In this document: in pieces, positions 10,715 through 22,373 of the stretch
Numbering within the stretch: the stretch's first letter is position 1
Layout of the letters: every line of letters begins with the position of its first letter
Origin: Oreohelix idahoensis
Taxonomy: Eukaryota > Mollusca > Gastropoda > Stylommatophora > Oreohelicidae
Direction: 5' to 3'
NCBI GenBank assembly: GCA_024509875.1
Contig: JAMPIV010005035.1
Location: 1 to 64,000, forward strand
DNA length: 64,000 nt
Program-made: the position numbers and the translations under genes
The notes under the pieces: model-generated
What the model saw: the letters and a program-made list of their open reading frames with translations, nothing else
Databases searched by the model: none
What the model was told of the DNA's origin: nothing

Positions 10715-10718
<4 letters not shown>

Positions 10719-11268
10719 CCACTCACCTCTACACACACACAGATAAGTGACGACAATTAGACACACAAACGTGAAAACTATCTTAATGGATGTAGGGAAA
10801 TGTTGGGACAAGCTGACCGACACATGTAAATAAAGTTTATGTACATTTTATTTATCATAAAGAAACTTCACAACAGCAATATTTATAATATCAATCAAAT
10901 ACAATTAAACCTAGGTTAAAGAATTAATTAAAGAGTTAGACTCATAGGTGTAATCCTCCCTCCCTCTGTTGAGACAAGATCCCGTTAGAAGAAAGTTATT
11001 AACCCCCAAAGAGTCAAAGGTTTATATGCTATGGTCTAAAATTTCCCTCTACAGTAAAGAACAGAGTTTATACGTTAATCTATTCTGAAAGAGACAGCAT
11101 TAGCGATAACTTGCATTTAAAAAAAAAAAATACAAAGTTAGTACATGGATTATACAATAAAAGAATTATTCATCCCTGCTTTCTCTCGCTCTGACGAACC
11201 TGTGATCACATCCAGTCACTCTTACTTAATAGGTGCTTTCACAACATCTGGAACAATCGTTAAGGTAC

Positions 11269-11423
11269 TTCTTCTTCTTCAATCCTTAACCACCGACCGT
11301 CAAAGCAGTCAGTGGCCATCACGCCTAGTGGAGTCTTGTAGGGCAACAACAAATTGATTCCACTTTGCACGGTCGGTGGCCATCCTTCGTACAGTGCCCC
11401 AACTGTGGTTCATTCTTTGCATC
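11269..11423 (-). mobile_element. LINE-B 3' stub with 12-bp target duplication
   Basis: The insert is flanked by perfect direct repeats TCGTTAAGGTAC (11257-11268 and 11424-11435). On the minus strand it encodes the LINE-B protein tail (EMQRMNHSWGTVRRMATDRA, then a stop after TRRDGH), a 40-bp 3' UTR and a (GAA)n tail. It is 155 bp long and heavily 5'-truncated. It matches the end of the copy at 24618-25306. Confidence 0.9.
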
Positions 11424-13162
11424 TCGTTAAGGTACACACAGCAAATCCAAGGTTGGTTTTTTTGGCGAAACAAGCCCCAGTTTCTCCAAGACTAATTAAT
11501 CCAAATGTTGGGAAACGCTTGATTCGTTACTATTAGTAGGATGCTGATTATGTCACTTCAATTTTTGTCCAGGGTAGGAAAATACTTAAGAGATCTAATG
11601 ATCAAAGTGTACAGTAGCTTGGAATATTCGATCGTTAAATCGAGTGTCAGGTAAATAAATCTGTTCTGGATAAATCTTCTTCACAACACCGTGGTTGTTA
11701 TTCAGGTAATGTCAATGTTTGATTCTGTCGCCGCAACATGCTGAATGTATATGAAATTAGGAAAAAGAAATCTGGGTATCTATAAGTCCAGTTACAATTT
11801 ATTATTAATATTCTTTGGGTTGGTACTCTGTCTCTTTCTGGGTGTAAAACACGAAGCCAGACAAGTCACTTTGAAAACCCGATATTTATATCAGAATGTT
11901 CTCTTGTACTGTTGGACTTAAGTCCGTTATTCTCAGATTCATATGGAAGCCGCTGGTAAGGTTAAGGGTTTGACCTAATACTGTGTAAAGGAGAAAAATA
12001 CAAATACTTAACAATAATATAGTATTCTCAATCCTATCCTTAACCCGCGTAAAATATAATATATTTATCCACTTCGGTTATTTAACTCAAATTATAAACT
12101 ACAAGCCTAGAGCTTGTCTTATCGTTTAAAAACTCCCGTGAAATAAATTATAGTCATTTAAAAAAAAAATCATCATGAATTAGAAATAAATACGTATTTC
12201 GTCACTACTCATGATGAACAGTGCATTTATTAGTTGGTTAAAATATTCTCTGATAGGTTACTAGCTATTAATTAAATTTTTTTTTATAGCTGGAATAGTT
12301 TAGCTAGAAATTATTATTTATTCTGCTAGCCAATGTAACACAGTAAAACCTAGAGAAATATAAATGACGGACCTATCTAGTAAATAACCCTGCACAAAAT
12401 CATAGAGGAATATAACTACCTTCACACAAACTTCTAAGACTATCTCCAACGAAAAACTAAGAAACTTCACTAATACAAGGGATTCTAGAATCGAAGCTAG
12501 ATGTCTTTAAAATCTGAGGAGTACTGGATAATTGAGTTTAAAATGCTGGGGTTTATATATTAAATCTCCAGAAAATCGCTCGTACTAGTTACTTTTAACA
12601 CCTATGTTTAAATCTTGGGGAATACGTTAATCAAAGCCATTTTTCTTTTCACGCTAGAACCGAAAACCAGAACCCACGCTCTCTTGCTTAGATCAGGCAT
12701 AACGTAATTTGCTAATCAGTGCACATTTTACACCTCTCTGCTCGTATGGGCCATTCTAGCGAGCAATGTCCTTTGATCTGGCGATTATCCGTGTTTAATT
12801 ACCTTTCTAGCGAACGGATTACAAGGGAGGGTAATAGAAATTCTCTCACCTTGGTTCCAAATTATCTGCTCTTTCTACTAAAATTATTTCCCCTGATCGC
12901 TATCTGATCTATTACAACGATTTTCAATCGCTGGCGTTCTATTACTGCTCAACGTTAGCTAATAGGTCTGCTGGTAAACATTCATCAAAGGAAATAGCGA
13001 ACAGCAATAAAATATGCGTGCTAAATTAGAAAAAGAGACAAATCTCTGAGTGTAGGAGGGTTTTGTGTTAACAAACCATGCGTAGGTGAAAGCTAGGTAA
13101 AAGAAAAGTGTAGATAATGAAATAGATATATGAAAGCTATTATCATAATATGTCACACACAT

Positions 13163-14082
13163 TAAATATTTGTCTGGGAAAGGTCAACTTTAAAAAACAA
13201 AACAAATCAAACGAGAACTAAACTGAGATATGACCTCCTTCTATTCCAGCGGTTTGTCATCCCAGGAGCCGAATGATGCCCCACATTATAGTAAATCAGT
13301 CTTCACAGAGCCGCTTAGTATGCTCATTTAAATAATTTGCACATGTCCTCACGTCTGCAATTTACTTAGTATGGAACAAAAGTGTTGTGTAAAGGTAATA
13401 CTTGAACACATTTTTGAGCCAGTTTAAAACTATTTGTATATATGTATTATGAGATATTTTCTACACTGCTTGTTTCAAAGCATCAATTATTTTTAAAAAA
13501 AATATATTATCAGCTATTTTGGCGCCTGGGTAATACCTGAAGACGTCAAAAGACAGAAAGAATTACATATATGAAAAACGTATTAAGTAAAATACAGCTA
13601 TTGATTTGTCCTGAGCTATTCTTAATTTCACAAATTCAGCTGGTGAAAATGGATCGCTGATTAGAGAGAAAAAAGGAGTGTGTCCAGAGGGTATTCTGCG
13701 CAGCACATTTAATCAAATTATGTGCGAGACTTGAAATTGTATATTAAAAATATCCGAAGGGGATCTTTTACCATAACGTCTGAGCTACTACAGTCTTTAC
13801 GGTTTCATGGGGCCCATGTATTAATCAGATATAACTTAATTAATGTTGTAAAAGCAGTTATGCAAAATGCGAGCGAAATGTTATCTTTTGTCAATTATTT
13901 TCTTTGCTTCAGTTGTTATTCATCTGCTGATCCTTAAAAAAAAAAATTATATGCTCTTAAAGAAAATACATTAACAAAAACTTTAAAAAATTAAATTAAT
14001 AAATAAAACTTTTAATACCTAAAAACAGATATGGATCAACTAATCTAACTGGAACATAAAGTGAGATTAGCATTTTTTTTGT
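13163..14082. other. AT-rich, nothing recognised
   Basis: Poly-A runs occur near 13936 and 13985. No gene or element signature was found. Confidence 0.4.
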
Positions 14083-15620
14083 CACGGGTTGCTTCCCCTG
14101 CTTTGCAATGATGGTCAGAAAATGGCTAAAACCTAGAGTATCTAATGTAGGTCTTCAAAGGTATCTACCTTCGCACAAGATTACTCTTTGCAGAGATGCA
14201 AATAGAAGGATGATGATGCTTCTACCTGAGGGTGTGTTCGCAAGATATTCAGAAGTCAAGAAAAAGGCTGAATGTGTCTTAGCAAAATTAACTTAGTATC
14301 TGCCCGCCGTCTTTTGTGTATATATATATATAATCCTGATCAATTTTTCTTTAACAATTGTAAATAAATGATGGATTGGGGAGTTAATACTTCACAGAAA
14401 CCTCGCTGGAATTGGACTAGTTTGAAACAAACTAAAGGTATTAATATGGTTATGGCCTGATAAGATTGGACGTAGCTGTCAGATTGAATAAGTGTTGTTG
14501 TTGCTGCTGATTGCTCCGTCAATTTACGTATTCTGTGGCGAGGGAACGTCCCAAAACGTGAGTGCAAGGGGTAACCGCTCCTGTTCAATGCGAGTATCTT
14601 CACAGGCTGTTGAATGTAGGCGTCTAGTGTTGAGTCCCTGCTCTGAACCACAGATTTGACTTGCAAACTGGTATCGTAGACTGGTGCACAAATGGTCTTT
14701 TAGACGTGTACCACAAACGTCAGAGGAAAACAAAGGTCTTTGCTAAGATTGTGTTCTCTGATACTAATCAGGCGCCTTCCAGCTGTCTCTTTTAATGACT
14801 CTTTTTCTCAGCAATTTTATCCCCTCTGAGTATACATTATAGCTCAATGGCTAAGATAAAAATTCACCATTACTTTCAGTTAAGTCTGAGCGAAAATTAT
14901 GTCTGGACAGTGGAGAAAGCAATGGCTTGTGCCTGGGTGAACATGTCTAAGTATACATATAACTTATTACAAATGATAATAAATATGTACACATGATGTC
15001 ATCATCATCCACTCCTTGCTCCACTTGGAACATGCGACTACCTCTGCTTTTGGTTCTCTATGAGAAACCCGCATAAATCAGTCACCAGCTCTTAGCAGTG
15101 GTGGTTCATGAATATATCATTTTCACAAGCTGAGGTTGCCAGCCTCGTATGGATCTGTATAACCCCTAGCAGTTCAAACGTGTAAAATTCAAAGTATAAA
15201 TTATTTGTTACAACTTACCCGATTTTATTGGGAAATCTAGACTTCTTGCTCAGTTAAATAGTCTTGTCAAATTGATAAAGATGCCTCGAACACGCGTCTG
15301 GGGTATTATTTCTATTTAGAATCCCTCTGTGACTTGTGGGCGTCCCGTAGGATTCCGGCTTTCAATTTAATAATGTTGAGTTTTTCTACTGATTTTTCAG
15401 AAGATGCTACAATACGTTTTGTCCGGTCCTATAAATTCAGAATCATTACTCTCTTACTCTATTCTTTCCTGGTTTTGTCTGGGTTGTCTACTCTGACGGT
15501 TTTGGAATGCAGTGTCGTATATCTTGAATGCGCTACGTTATATCGCAGTTTTCCTGTACACGCGTCCACCTGGTTTTCTGGCCGGCTTCCAATCAGAACG
15601 AATGTATATTTCTTTCTCTC
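14083..15620 (+). repeat. Dispersed repeat R1, copy A
   Basis: It begins gtcacgggttgcttcccctg and matches copy B/D (19406-23970) and copy C (29440-31107, reversed) in several ordered blocks. These are the first 240 bp; 14515-14980 (only copy C clearly); 15003-15160 (tccactcc...ggttcatgaa); and 15475-15620 (ggaatgcagtgtcgta...ccaatcagaacgaatgt). A 62-codon frame in the first block (14108-14296) is not conserved in the other copies. I see no inverted ends, poly-A tail or protein homology. A TGTCAC start would fit an LTR, but the 3' boundary is not resolved. Confidence 0.6.
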
Positions 15621-16061
15621 ATTTGATCCAATCTATGTGCAAGAATGAAGTAGGTCGGGGCGTTAGTTATTACCTTCACCCTCGTGTTTCAAAAAATCAT
15701 TTGAAAATTTTAACACATGGCATCATCTCCATATATGGCATGGCTCCTTCCGTTACTCTTAGGTAACCTTTCAAATCAGATTTGGAACCTCATCCCTGCA
15801 AGATAGTTCCCTCGCTAATTTGTCTCCCTAGACGGGTTTATCTGTAATTATTATCGCAGACAACCTATGGACGGGAGTGATTATGCATCAACTCTCCCCC
15901 GTTTACAAGTGAGGTAATCTAAAACTTCTCGCTGACGCAGACACAACCAACTGGGCCATCTTTGTATTCTCCGTCAAAGTGTCTGAACGCGTTTGCGATG
16001 AACACACGCCCAGATAGACATTCTTGTCCAGCGGAAATGCATTACGTAGAAAGTCAACAAA
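15621..16061. other. Unassigned flank of the mariner element
   Basis: It may include the diverged end of R1. No other feature was seen. Confidence 0.35.
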
Positions 16062-16063
16062 TA

Positions 16064-17356
16064 CAAGGGGATTGACATAAGTCTTGGGCCTGACCATGAA
16101 GGAGTCACAGGAGGAAGATGAAACTTGGCACATTTAAAGTTCATTATATTTGCACTGAATGTGTGAAGTACGCGTTTGTTTCTTCAATGGGTTTTCCCGC
16201 TACGGTGCACGGCGCAATGTACCCTATTGACCGGATCTGCTGCTCCAAAGATTTGACAAAACAATGGAAAAGAAGGCCAGAGCTGTGATAAAATTTCTGA
16301 TGTTTCAGGGGAAAACACCTACAGAAATACACAGGGCGATGGAACCAGTGTTTCGTGAGTCTTGTCCTTCATATACTTCGGTAAAAAACTGGTGTCAACA
16401 GTTTAAGTGCGGCCGCTCAAATGTTGCTGATCTGCCAAGATCTGGTAGACCAGCCTCAGAGTGCAACGATGAAAATGCAACAAGAGTGAAGAAAATCATT
16501 GACCAGGATCGAAAAATGACAATTGTGGAGATAGCTAGTAGAGTAAAACTGAATGAAAGAACAGTTTGTAGAATTTTACACAACAGACTGAACATGAGAA
16601 AAATGTGTGCACGCTGGGTTCCGCGACTGTTGACACGTGAACAGAAGCAAACGAGGGTAAATTGCTGTCAACAGTTGCTCAAAAAGTGTCAATCAAAAAT
16701 TTTTTTGGAGACCATGGTGACAGTAGATGAGACTTGGGTACACCATTATGACCCCGAATCCAAAATTGCCAGCATGCAATGGAAAACCCCGGGCTCCCCA
16801 ACACCTGTCAAGCCGAGAGCGCAGAAATCTGCAGGAAAAGTGATGCTGACTGTTTTTTGGGACGGCAAAGGTGTCCTTTTGAAAGATTATCTGCCTCGTG
16901 GCAACACAGTTAATGGACAGTACTATGCAGATCTTCTCACCAAACTAAGAAAGGTTGTGACCAGGAAACGAGGGATAACGCGCACTCAAAATCTTCATTT
17001 GCTTCAAGACAAAGCACGGCTTGTGCAGCTAGCAGCCAACGATTTGAATATTGAAATTCTTCCACACCCACCATATTTGGCTCCATCACACTTTTTTCTA
17101 TTCCCAAATCTTAAAAAACAGCTAAAAGGAAATCATTTTGACAGCGATGAAGAGGTTATACTGGCATGTGATGACTGGTTTAGTTTGAAAAATAGGGTGT
17201 TCTACTCCCAAGGTCTTTTCAAGGTCAAGCAGAGATGGCAGAAGTGTGTCAATTCAGATGGTGGCTATATTGAAAAAGAATAAACACTATACAAAATTTC
17301 AGCTCTCTGTGACATGTCCTTCATGGTCAGGCCCAAGACTTATGTCAATCCCCTTG
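16064..17356 (+). mobile_element. Mariner-family DNA transposon, complete ends
   Basis: Terminal inverted repeats of 40 bp, 16064-16103 and 17317-17356, are identical by eye. They start CAAGGGGATTGACATAAGTC. They are flanked by TA on both sides (16062-16063 and 17357-17358), the mariner target duplication. The total length of 1,293 bp is normal for the family, and a single transposase gene fills the inside. Weaker inverted similarity continues a further 25 bp inward. The perfect ends mean the copy could still be bound by a related transposase even though its own enzyme is broken. Confidence 0.93.
16264..17283 (+). pseudogene. Mariner transposase, catalytically damaged
   Basis: This 339-codon ORF starts at ATG 16264 and ends at TAA 17281-17283. 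An N-terminal paired HTH region covers about residues 1-115 and is followed by the mariner signature WVPRLLT (118-124). Catalytic Asp 1 is D155 in VTVDETW and Asp 2 is D249 in LLQDKAR. The third acid should sit in the YSPDLAPSD motif. Here that reads YLAPSH (271-276): three residues are missing and the Asp is His. The spacing from the second Asp is also short. Without the third acid the DD34D active site cannot bind metal, so the enzyme is predicted dead although the frame is open. This level of openness suggests recent inactivation. It resembles the SETMAR/FLJ37770-like group in its HTH, but that is only an impression. Confidence 0.92.
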
Positions 17357-17358
17357 TA

Positions 17359-19009
17359 CTTTCACGTTTCGTGCAATGACACGATCGCAGTATGGGAAAA
17401 GGTAACCAAATCCAAAGAGTTTTATGAGGAAAAAAATAAAGAAATAAATGGATAATGTAGGATGCGACCAAATGTCGTCACAATTTTAAAAGAAACGGCA
17501 AGGCTTTTGATCAATAGCGGAGAGAACAGTGCTCTGTATTGTCCTGTCTGGATTTCCCGTTGTAATGGAGGCTAGAGAAAGCAGCAAAAAGATGCAGCAG
17601 TGATGAGCCAGTAGCCGAGCAGAGGAGATTCTCATCCTCTGTCACTCCGGTCATGAGTCCTGAATTGGTGACGCCTTTGCGTCCCACAAAGAATGAGCAC
17701 ATGCAGTTTCGAGTATTTACTGTTGATCAGGCCAAGTTAAAAAAAAATGTTAAGCTATTCAAAGAAGTAAGTCTTCCAAATTTCTTTTTTTCCTTGAAAA
17801 AAGCACAACCACTATAAAGAATATCCACAGTAACACGAATAATAAATGGTACAACTATTCCACCAACAATAAAAAAGGAAACTATCATTTATTACCACTA
17901 GTATTGTAGGCTGTATACATCCCGTATTAAACATAACAGGTCTACCACATTTTCTCTTCAGCGCACAGTGGGTAGATGAGCAGTTGCACTAAGTGAAACT
18001 CTTAAACGTTTATGTGTGTCATGCCATCTTCACAAGATCAATAACTCATGGTACATAACACACCCACCAGATGAATCATGTGCCAGGTTAGTTAATTATT
18101 TCCCTTTGAACACTTCCCAAAAAGAACAGAACGCAAACACAACTTCTATGTGTTTAATCTGCAGAAAATTAAAAACCCATTTTGGTCTCAGATTTCAACC
18201 AAAAAAAAAAAAGTTCTGGCCAGCATAAAAATATTGTAACATTTAATTTTCTTGAGCTTATCTTAGTTATTTTGAGCCTGAAGATTATAAAACTGTTTGT
18301 AACTAAGTTCTGTTTTCTACCTAGCATTAGCACATTTCTTTTGCAATTAATGCTGACAGCACTATAGCACGTGCAAGATTAAATTTGTATTTGGAATTGT
18401 GAGATTGTAATCCTACTCCTGATTCCTGTGTTGATTATATGCTCATACACTACTGCAGGACATCATTCTAATTGACAACATTATGGTACACATCTGAATT
18501 TTCAGCCACCAGGCATGATAGCTCTACCACATGTCACAGCTTGTACAGTCTCATAAGTCTGACTCCTCCATGTGCAGATAATTCCATCTTGAAGGATTTC
18601 TGCCATTAAAATACTTCCTCTTTAATCATTTGTCACGTCACAGACAATCATTTCTTGAACCTGAAAAGTAAATGTGAAACATGGTTATATGAAAATGAAA
18701 CTTAGCCTTGGTTAAAAAAAAAAAAAAGAAACAGAGAAAGAAAAAAAAAACAACTTACAATTTCAATTATGAAGGCTGGTTTTGGTCTATGAACTTTAAT
18801 AATTCAAACAAGGCCAAATTTGTAAGGCTAAAATAGTAATCAAAGTATGCTTACAAACAAACAGCAAAATTCAATTACTACTTCAGTTCTACAGTTACGT
18901 TATTTATGAAGAAAAGTATCCAGTTCAACCTTTGATGGGTTTTAAATAGCATTCAGAATGTCTCTAATTCCAGGTAATAATTTCAACTGCTGATATCTGA
19001 TCATGTATT
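17359..19009. other. Unassigned AT-rich sequence
   Basis: No homology recognised. Poly-A runs occur at about 18200 and 18714-18727. Short open frames at 17511-17702 and 18016-18367 have no motif. Confidence 0.4.
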
Positions 19010-19405
19010 CACACTCCCACAAAGTGTACTCACATGTGCACATATTACACTAATTTCCCTATCTTGTACACACAGTACACTAGTTCCACTCTCATGTACA
19101 CACTGTACACTAGTTCCACTCTCATGTACAAACAGTACACTAGATCCACTCTCTGGTACACTATCTACACTCTAATGTACACACACCCCTAATTCCACTC
19201 TCATGTACACACACTGCACTAATTCCACTCACATGTTCACACACAGCACACTAATTCCACTCACATGTCCACACACAGTACACTAGTTCTCTCTCATGTA
19301 CACACAGTACACTAGTTCCACTCTTATGTACACTATTTTCACTCAAATGTACACACACTGCACTAATTCCACTCTCATGTACACACTGCACTAATTCCAC
19401 TCACA
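19010..19405. repeat. Degenerate ~30-bp minisatellite
   Basis: About a dozen imperfect units of the form ctcatgtacacacagtacac followed by tagttccact, with unit length varying around 28-33 bp. A two- to three-unit outpost of the same repeat lies at 24275-24345, beyond R1 copy B. Confidence 0.85.
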
Positions 19406-19857
19406 TGTGTCACGGAATTGCCTCCCCTGATTTGCAGTAGTGGTACTGCAGTGGCCAAAACTCAGGAGTGTCTAATATGGGTCTTTAAAGGTGTCTACTT
19501 TCGCACAAGATTACTCTTGGCAGAGTTGTAGATAGCAGGATAATGATGCTTCTGTCTCAAGGGAATATCCATAAGATGTTTCAGAGGTCAAGAACAATGC
19601 TGCGTTGGCAGGGCAATTGTTAACTTATATCTGATCCACCGCCTTTTAATAAGAATTAAGCAATTATTAATTTCAGCTCGTTCAAGCCCCCACCATGATT
19701 TACCCAGTGGAATTCTTCTTATTATGGTATAGCTCTGTTTAGAGTGTATTTAGTAAATTGGCTGAGACAAACACGCAGTACATTCAAAATGACTAAATCG
19801 ACGTTAAATATGTATATTTATAAATTACAGATTTAATAATCATTTAGGTTTTAACAA
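19406..19857 (+). repeat. Dispersed repeat R1, copy B, left part
   Basis: It starts tgtcacggaattgcctcccctg and follows copy A through tcttttaat (about 19645), then more weakly to the LINE-A insertion point. The right part resumes at 22374. Confidence 0.6.
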
Positions 19858-19870
19858 GGTTTTAAAATAA

Positions 19871-22360
19871 CTTACTTACTTACTTAGTCGTTCCCCTTCT
19901 ACTGTGAGGTGTAGAGGTTTGGAAGAGAGAGCGCCAGACTATCCTATCGGCTGTCTTCTTCCTGGCCTGGTTCCATTCTAGTCCTCGGTCCTTCAAAGAT
20001 TGTCTAATGTTGTCCTCCCAGCGGACTCTGGGTCGTCCTCGTGGTCTGGATCCTTGGCTCTTTGTTTCCCATGCTTGTCGTGGTATCCGATCTTCTCCCA
20101 TTCTGCAGACATGGTCAAACCATCTTAATTGGGACTGTTCTACTTGGGTCTGCAGGGGGTAGGATTTAAGGCCTTGACGTATCGTCTGGTTGCGTACCAT
20201 GTCTCTTCTTGTTACTTCAACCACTTTCCTCAGATACCTCATTTCTCAGGTTTGGATCTGGCTTTTATGGGTTGTAGTCATTGCCCATGACTCGCATCCA
20301 TATGTCAAAACTGGGACATAGGTGGAGCAGTATACAGCCATCTTCGTTTTCTTACAACCTCTCTCTTGCTGAGGAATCCTCGATTTATGGCCTGAAAAAG
20401 TCTCCCAGCTGCTTCTTTTCGAGTGGCTAACTCTTCTACGATGCCTCCCTTTCTGTCTATAATAGCTCCGAGGTATTTAAAGTGGTCGACCTGCTCCAGG
20501 ACCTGTTCTCCCAGCTTAATCTAATGTCTTCTTTCTTCTCAATATCACCATGGATTTTGTTTTAGAGCTGCTTATGACCATCCCTCTCTTCTCCAGCTCT
20601 TCCTTCCAGACTTGCAGGTTGGATTGGAGATGTGCCTCTGATTTAGCAATCAGGGCAACATCATCAGCAAATGCCAGCTCCGAAATATAGACCTGTCTCA
20701 TCTTCCAGTACCCCACTGAATACTTTCTTGTTCTCTCCTTACATGCCTTGATGACATCGTCCATAAGAGTATGAAGAGGTAAGGTGATAGGATATCACCT
20801 TGTCTTACACCAGTGGTGGTCCTGAACTCTTCTGACTTATGGTTTGCTGTCCTCACATAATTTCTGCAAGACTTGTAGAAGCTCTGTATATCATGAATCA
20901 GAGGTGCTTGAATATTCTTCCTTGCCAAACAGTCCCAAAGTTTGCTCCAGGGGACCCTGTCAAACGCCTTTTCCAGATCTATGAAACAAAGATGCATCTC
21001 ACTCTTATACTCAAGGGCCTTTTCACTCAGCTGTCTGAGTGTGAAGATTAGGTCTTGAGTACTTCGGTTTGCTCGGAATCCGCACTGGACCTCATCCAAT
21101 TGTGGCTCAGCTAGGCGTCGGAGTCTCTGCTCTAGGATTCTAGAGTAGATTTTACCAGGGACACTGAGAAGGGATATGCCTCTATGTTTTCCACACTGTC
21201 GATTGTCACCCTTTTTGAGAATTGGTGTTATGATGGCAATCTCCCAATCCTTTGGTATGGTCTTGTTGTACCACGCTGCCTGTAAAACTCTTAAGAGTAA
21301 TAGGTCACCTGATGCTCCCATGAACTTAACCATTTCTGGTGTTATACCATCATGCCCTGCTGCTTTGCCCATCTTGATTTTTTTCCAGTGCTGCCTTCAG
21401 TTCTTCCATCTTTATATCATCTTCACCATCATTGGTTTTCTCTTCTGTGCTAGTGTTTATCATTTCTGATGCCTTACCATGCTCACCATCCAGGAGTTCT
21501 GAGAAATATTCTTTCCATCTTTCCATTACTTCCTTCGGGGCAGTAAGCAATTTGCCTTGTTTGTCCTTTATAAATTTGAGAGGACATTGTTTTTCCTTCC
21601 TCATGTTCTTTAGGGTCTTATAGAACAATTTCTGGTTTTCTTGTGCATCTTTTTCTAGCTTTTCTCCAAATTCTTCTCATGACTTCTGTTTTGCTGCTAG
21701 CACTTTGTTCTTTGCTTCTGTTCTGAGTGTCACATATTCTCTATATTTTTCCATTTGTCCTGTTGTGTTTTTAGCTCCTAACTATTGTTTCCATGCCATT
21801 TTCTTCTCTCTTATTTTCTCTTTGACTTCCTCTGTCCACCAAGGTGTCATCTTTCTCTTGTTCCCAAGTCGGACTTCACCGCATGCTTCTGCTGCAGCTG
21901 TCTTTATGATATCCTTGAATTTAATCCAGAGGGTTTCCAAGTCATCAGGTCGTTCTTCTGTGTTGCTCACCGCTTCAGCAATAAGCCCCTGATATCTGGT
22001 CTTAATTTCTGGCTCTCTCAGCTTGTAGGTCCTAATGCTCATTTCTCCTGCTCGTTTACTTGGTTTCTTGCGTGATGTTGGGCAGTTCCTAGGCTGAGCA
22101 ACTCTTTCAGTTGTTCTTTTGATTGTTAGCAGGTAGTGATCACTTCCAATCTCTGGCCCCCTCCAAACTCTTGCATCTCGGACATATTTGAATGAGCTTC
22201 TCCGAACAATGGCATAATCGATCCCTGACTTCTCATTCTTTGTTGGTTCACATCTAGTGTATGCATGTATGCGCTTATGGGGGAACTTTGTGTTTGTAAT
22301 GATCAGATTCTGCTCACTGCAGAATCTAAGGAGTCGCTTTCCATTGTCATTGAGAGTATT
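19871..22360 (-). mobile_element. LINE-A insertion (2.49 kb) inside R1, 13-bp target duplication
   Basis: Perfect direct repeats GGTTTTAAAATAA lie at 19858-19870 and 22361-22373. The plus-strand left edge is cttacttacttacttag, i.e. the (TAAG)n 3' tail on the minus strand. The 5' end is truncated within the endonuclease domain. This is the longest LINE-A copy here and serves as the reference for reading 6113-7048 and 2591-2935. Confidence 0.93.
19880..22360 (-). pseudogene. LINE-A endonuclease/reverse transcriptase
   Basis: Domains in minus-strand order are as follows. The C-terminal half of an APE-type endonuclease (ITNTKFPHKRIHAYTR, IDYAIV, and GSDHYLL with the catalytic SDH) lies at about 22040-22350. 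A linker follows with WWTEEVKEKI. The RT comes next, with GKAAGHDGITPEM, the fingers (ILKKGD), RGISLLSVPGKI and FRANRSTQD. It continues with FIDLEKAFDRVPW (motif A), RQGDILSPYLFI and FADDVALI (motif C), and then the C-terminal tail. Inactivating changes I can see are a TAG at 21779-21781, a TGA near 21678, one extra A in the run near 21383, and a one-base loss near 20770. There are also a two-base loss near 20535, a one-base loss near 20355, and a TGA near 20250. It is non-functional. Confidence 0.9.
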
Positions 22361-22373
22361 GGTTTTAAAATAA

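Larger units (their letters stand above)
10396..13157. mobile_element. Probable solo LTR related to Element 2
   Basis: It starts tgtcgtagatt, like Element 2's LTR (plus-strand view), and ends tgtcaca. It is flanked by the 5-bp direct repeat CACAT (10391-10395 and 13158-13162). Its length, 2,762 bp, is close to Element 2's 2.6 kb LTRs. Internal blocks align in order with the LTR at 46420-49053: the (TA)n region then caggtaa-like caca tracts, gacaagctgaccga, tttaaactcccgtgaaataa, cgtcactactcatgatg, and agctagaaattatt...ttattctgct. No internal coding region accompanies it. It is diverged and carries a LINE-B insertion, so it is older than Element 2. The CACAT ends lie in a CA-rich context, so the right boundary is less sure than the homology. 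Confidence 0.72.

Noticed and set aside
15334..15766. Two overlapping plus-strand frames of 84-104 codons
   Set aside because: They fall in the R1 repeat; the matching segment of copy C does not keep the same reading frame.
19010..19405. CRISPR-like array
   Set aside because: Units are imperfect tandem repeats without unique spacers, in clearly eukaryotic DNA.
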